A DNA stretch of 64,000 nucleotides, taken from the NCBI RefSeq assembly GCF_027019125.1, contig NZ_JALUXE010000002.1:372001-436000 (forward strand), written 5' to 3'. This DNA is from Roseovarius sp. GTDB taxonomy: Bacteria; Pseudomonadota; Alphaproteobacteria; Rhodobacterales; Rhodobacteraceae. A program made the translations under genes and the position numbers. The notes under the pieces are model-generated. The model was not told the origin of the DNA. It did not search any database and worked only from the letters and a program-made list of their open reading frames with translations. This document shows, one piece after another, positions 61,291 to 64,000 of this stretch (position 1 is its first letter; every line of letters begins with the position of its first letter).

Positions 61291-62500
61291 CAACCTCCTC
61301 CGCGGCCACGGCAGGCAGGCCCAAGAGCCGCCTCTTTTCCGCTTCTGTCAGGAAATCCGCCGCACTCACTCGCGCCCATTGCGCATCGCGCTCGGCGGCC
61401 AGGGCGGGCACCTGATCGAGATCGGGAACAAGGTCCAGCGCCGCGCCGCTCATGCGCCCCAACCACGCCGCAACCGTCGCCGTCACCCGCATCGCCAGCG
61501 GCAGAACCGTCAGGCGATAGAAGGCCCGGTTCGCCTCCTGATAATTGGCGAAGGTCGCATCGCCGGGAATGCCAAGCAGCATCGGCGGCACCCCAAAGGC
61601 CAGCGCAATCTCGCGCGCGGCACTCTCCTTGGTCTTCTGGAATTCCATGTCCGACGGGCTGAACCCCATCGGCTTCCAGTCCAGCCCGCCTTCGAGCAAC
61701 ATCGGACGCCCGGCATTGCGCGCGCCCTGATGATGCGCCTCCATCTCGCTTACCAGACGGTCATACTGATCGCCCGACATCGCCCCCTGCCCCTCAGGGC
61801 CCTTATAGACAATCGCCCCCGAAGGCCGGGCGGCATTGTCCAAAAGCGCCTTGGACCAGCGGCTAGCCGAATTATGCACATCCAGCGCCTGCGCCGCTGC
61901 CTGAAGCGGGCTCAGCCCGTAATGATCGTCCTGCGGGTGAAAGCTCTTGATGTGACAGACACAGGGCACACCTTCGCGCACATCGAACCGATGCTTGCGT
62001 CCGCCCACGGCATATTCGTAGGCCACGGGCCAACCGTCCGCCCCCGGCACCACACTCATCCGGTCAGAGCGCAGCACATGCAATTCTGCCGGCACGCCGC
62101 CCGACCCCACCGCCTCGATATAGGCATTACCGGTCAGCAAGAGTTGCCCGTAAAGCGCCTCGAACAGCTCCGCCCGACCCTGCGCCGGATTGGGGCATTT
62201 GATCAGGCTCAGCACCGGATGCACGGCAAAGCGCTGCTCGCAATCCTGCAAGACAAGCGGCAGCGCCGCCGCAGCCTCGGCAATCATCTTGACACAACGA
62301 AACCCCACCGGATTTCCGGCAAACCCGGTGCGCGTCAGGCTGACCGTATCGCGCGGGCTCCAGGCCACGCGCCCCGCGCCATGCCAGGCCATCACGCGGC
62401 CCGTGGCACTTGCCTTCTGCTCGGGCGCCGCCTCCGGCACCGTGGCCCCTTGCCGAAAGAAATCCAGTATCATCGCGCCGCTCTCCTTGATCCCGCTCAT
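61283..62500 (-). CDS. GTA portal protein (g3)
   Basis: A 405-residue HK97-family portal. FAGNPVGFRCVKMIAEAAAA, VPAELHVLRSDRMSVV and KGPEGQGAMSGDQYDRL are family-like, and ALAFGVPPMLLGIPGDATFA precedes NYQEANRAFYR. It forms the head vertex ring through which DNA passes. AAGAGG precedes ATG 62500. It is the first GTA gene here; g1 and the g2 terminase that precede it in RcGTA are not adjacent. Confidence 0.95.
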   Translation of the reverse strand: MSGIKESGAMILDFFRQGATVPEAAPEQKASATGRVMAWHGAGRVAWSPRDTVSLTRTGFAGNPVGFRCVKMIAEAAAALPLVLQDCEQRFAVHPVLSLIKCPNPAQGRAELFEALYGQLLLTGNAYIEAVGSGGVPAELHVLRSDRMSVVPGADGWPVAYEYAVGGRKHRFDVREGVPCVCHIKSFHPQDDHYGLSPLQAAAQALDVHNSASRWSKALLDNAARPSGAIVYKGPEGQGAMSGDQYDRLVSEMEAHHQGARNAGRPMLLEGGLDWKPMGFSPSDMEFQKTKESAAREIALAFGVPPMLLGIPGDATFANYQEANRAFYRLTVLPLAMRVTATVAAWLGRMSGAALDLVPDLDQVPALAAERDAQWARVSAADFLTEAEKRRLLGLPAVAAEEVDG

Positions 62501-62527
62501 GTCAGGCCTCTTGCCCGCTTGAGAGGC

Positions 62528-62566
62528 ATCAGACCGTCAAAGGTTTAAGGAAAGTAAATCAGACCG
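62528..62566. promoter_or_regulatory. Direct repeat ATCAGACCG, 30-base period, before g3
   Basis: ATCAGACCG at 62528-62536 recurs at 62558-62566, exactly 30 bases apart, in the 78-base gap between the MHYT-LytTR gene stop and the portal start. Spacing is close to three helical turns. LytTR proteins bind direct repeats, usually of about 21-22-base period, so this is only suggestive of a regulator site. Confidence 0.4.
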
Positions 62567-62578
62567 CGCGCGCGCCAC

Positions 62579-63679
62579 TCAGAGGCCCAGCGCCTCACGC
62601 AACTCCGCCAGACGCGAGCGGCTGACCGGCGTGGTAACATCCTGTCCGCCAAGGTGAAAATGGCACAGGCCATTGTCCTTGCGCCGCTCGAAATGGGCCA
62701 CATGAGCGGGGTTCACCAGATAGCTGCGATGCACCTTGAGAAACGGACCGGGGCTCAGCCGCCGCTCGGCCTCGGTGATCGACCAGGTGCAGAAATGCTT
62801 GTTGGCCCCGGCGTATAGCAACGTGTAATGGCCCTCGGCGCGCAGAAACGCCACGTCGCGCGCGTCGATGAAATGCGTCTGCCCATGCTGCTCATAGGGT
62901 ATCCTTTGCATGACTTGGGCAGGTTTCACCTCGGGCGCTGCGGGCGACGCCTCCGCAACCTTGCTTCCCTGCGCCAGAAACGTGACCCCCGTCAGCAAGA
63001 ACGCGCCGCAGAGCACGAAGGAACTGACCAATACCCCAAGCGCCAGCACCTCATTTCCCATGAGTGGCCCGATTTCCTGCACCGTCGGCACCGCCACGAA
63101 CCGCGTGCCAAACACCGCCGCGAAATGCACAAGGAACACGGCAGAGCCAAAGGCCAGCGTGCCCAGCAGGATATTGCGCGGCCGCCTCTGACCATAGGCC
63201 ACCCAGATCGCCGCCACGCTCAGCCCACAGGCTGCCAGCACCGCCAAGACCACGCCCGGCAGCGTATAGACCGCCCGGCACAGTTGCAGCCCCGACATGC
63301 CCAGATAATGCATCGCCACGATACCAAGGCCAATGATACAGCCCGCCGCCGTCAGGCTCGCCCGTGTGCGCGGATAGAAATGCAATAGCAACAGCGCCGC
63401 GCCCACCATCAGGATCGCAATCAGCGCCGAGCCGAGCGTGATCATCGCATCGTAATAGATCGGAATCGGCAACTGCAGCCCCAGCATCGCCACGAAATGC
63501 ATCGACCAGATGCCGCCGCCCAGCGCAATCGCCGCCAAGGTCACAGAGAGTTTACGCAGTGCCACAGGTTGCGCCGCAATGCCCCGGGTCAATGAAAACC
63601 CGGTAAAGGCCGCCACGAGTGAGACACTCAGCGACGCCGCCACCAGCCAGAGGTTATGCGAATACTCCAGAAATTCCAT
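62579..63679 (-). CDS. MHYT-LytTR membrane-bound regulator
   Basis: A 366-residue protein with about seven membrane helices in the MHYT sensor domain (about 5-235; motifs WSMHFVAMLG, AMHYLGMSGL, LVHFAAVFG). MHYT is proposed to sense oxygen, CO or NO through a bound metal. A LytTR DNA-binding domain follows at about 265-366 (ARDVAFLRAEGHYTLLY, FLKVHRSYLVNPAHVAHFER). The same fusion is known in CoxC/CoxH of Oligotropha. It lies directly upstream of the GTA portal on the same strand. Confidence 0.88.
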   Translation of the reverse strand: MEFLEYSHNLWLVAASLSVSLVAAFTGFSLTRGIAAQPVALRKLSVTLAAIALGGGIWSMHFVAMLGLQLPIPIYYDAMITLGSALIAILMVGAALLLLHFYPRTRASLTAAGCIIGLGIVAMHYLGMSGLQLCRAVYTLPGVVLAVLAACGLSVAAIWVAYGQRRPRNILLGTLAFGSAVFLVHFAAVFGTRFVAVPTVQEIGPLMGNEVLALGVLVSSFVLCGAFLLTGVTFLAQGSKVAEASPAAPEVKPAQVMQRIPYEQHGQTHFIDARDVAFLRAEGHYTLLYAGANKHFCTWSITEAERRLSPGPFLKVHRSYLVNPAHVAHFERRKDNGLCHFHLGGQDVTTPVSRSRLAELREALGL

Positions 63680-63793
63680 GTCGATCCAACGGCTTGAGCA
63701 TCCCGTAAGAGCGCCGGCTTCCCCCGCCGCGCTCTGCCTCCCCTGCCCCCGGATCGTATGTCGCCACTGCGTACCTTACAAGGCTCTTGACCT

Positions 63794-64000
63794 TCAGAGC
63801 CTCAGCGCCGCCTTGCGCCCGTCGTGAAACGCCTGCGCCGCCAGCCGCGGTGCATGAGCATCGCCAATCAGAAGCGCGGGAATTCCCTGCTTGGCAAGGT
63901 CCTCGCGCAAACTCACATCCGCCCGATTGGTCGTGGCCAACACCAGACTGTCCGCCGCGATATGCGATCGCTCTCCGGTCAAGAGGTCCACCACCTCGGC
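63794..64000 (-). CDS. Flavin/NAD(P)-dependent oxidoreductase, C-terminal part
   Basis: The gene continues past base 64000; only the last 68 residues are present. ADSLVLATTNRADVSLREDL, then IGDAHAPRLAAQAFHDGRKA, match the end of Old Yellow Enzyme/dienoyl-CoA reductase-type flavoproteins (dimethylamine or trimethylamine dehydrogenase-like). GDAxxPR is the conserved FAD-end motif. The substrate is unknown. It ends 115 bases before the MHYT-LytTR start; nothing else is seen between. Confidence 0.7.
   Translation of the reverse strand, partial: AEVVDLLTGERSHIAADSLVLATTNRADVSLREDLAKQGIPALLIGDAHAPRLAAQAFHDGRKAALRL

Noticed and set aside
62544..62560. CtrA-like box TTAA-N7-AAAT before the GTA portal gene
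   Set aside because: Only one half matches TTAA-N7-TTAA. CtrA controls GTA in Rhodobacter but indirectly, so a poor half-site here was not called.

Overview
The window reads as a chromosomal segment of a marine Rhodobacterales alphaproteobacterium (Roseobacter group; a Roseovarius-like genus is only a guess). The basis is high GC content, a RcGTA-type gene transfer agent cluster, luxR-luxI beside the rpsF-rpsR-rplI operon, a Mur/Fur regulator of the rhizobial and rhodobacterial type, and a CenR-like response regulator. It holds about 75 supported genes, one tRNA and no insertion sequence or CRISPR array.

Layout. 1-7.4 kb: a truncated group III hemoglobin, an XRE-cupin regulator, an acyl-CoA synthetase and DsbA-type oxidoreductase pair, DMT, CDF and SMR transporters with a Mur-type regulator, and an M48 protease. 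7.6-13.7 kb: a gamma-glutamyl-amine type catabolic block (two glutamine synthetase homologues, a class I amidotransferase, an FAD amine oxidoreductase) followed by a DegT aminotransferase. 13.8-20.3 kb: YceI, rpsF-rpsR-rplI, luxR-luxI, trigger factor and tRNA-Leu(UAG). 20.4-24.5 kb: a Hint-domain protein, the NAD(P)HX repair enzyme and glnB-glnA. 24.6-33.6 kb: small and poorly known genes. These include a paralogous membrane-protein pair flanking a MltB-like lytic transglycosylase, a GT10 glycosyltransferase, and ApbE with an FNR-type box upstream. 33.7-49.9 kb: a beta-helix protein and then housekeeping genes (acpP, fabG, fabD, a cytochrome b561-YceI fusion, Trm112, a Lon-N protein, cnoX, xth, a response regulator, ribA, prfC, a cell-surface glycosidase-like protein, purB).

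50.1-62.5 kb, minus strand: a compact, translationally coupled GTA structural operon running from portal (g3) to the host-contact protein (g15). The genes expected upstream of g3, the large terminase g2 and small g1, are not there. The portal gene instead follows a MHYT-LytTR membrane regulator and the end of a flavin oxidoreductase. This departure from the canonical order is the most interesting large-scale signal in the window. The presence of luxR-luxI 32 kb away is relevant because quorum sensing controls RcGTA in Rhodobacter capsulatus.

Smaller signals worth attention: a palindrome shared by two upstream regions of the amine block, a tandem plus inverted repeat upstream of ribA, a possible 59-codon ORF abutting luxR, a short ORF with a strong ribosome-binding site at 42.5 kb, and several fused or unusual proteins. 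Starts were chosen by ribosome-binding site, overlap with the preceding gene and family length. Residue positions were counted by hand from the translations.
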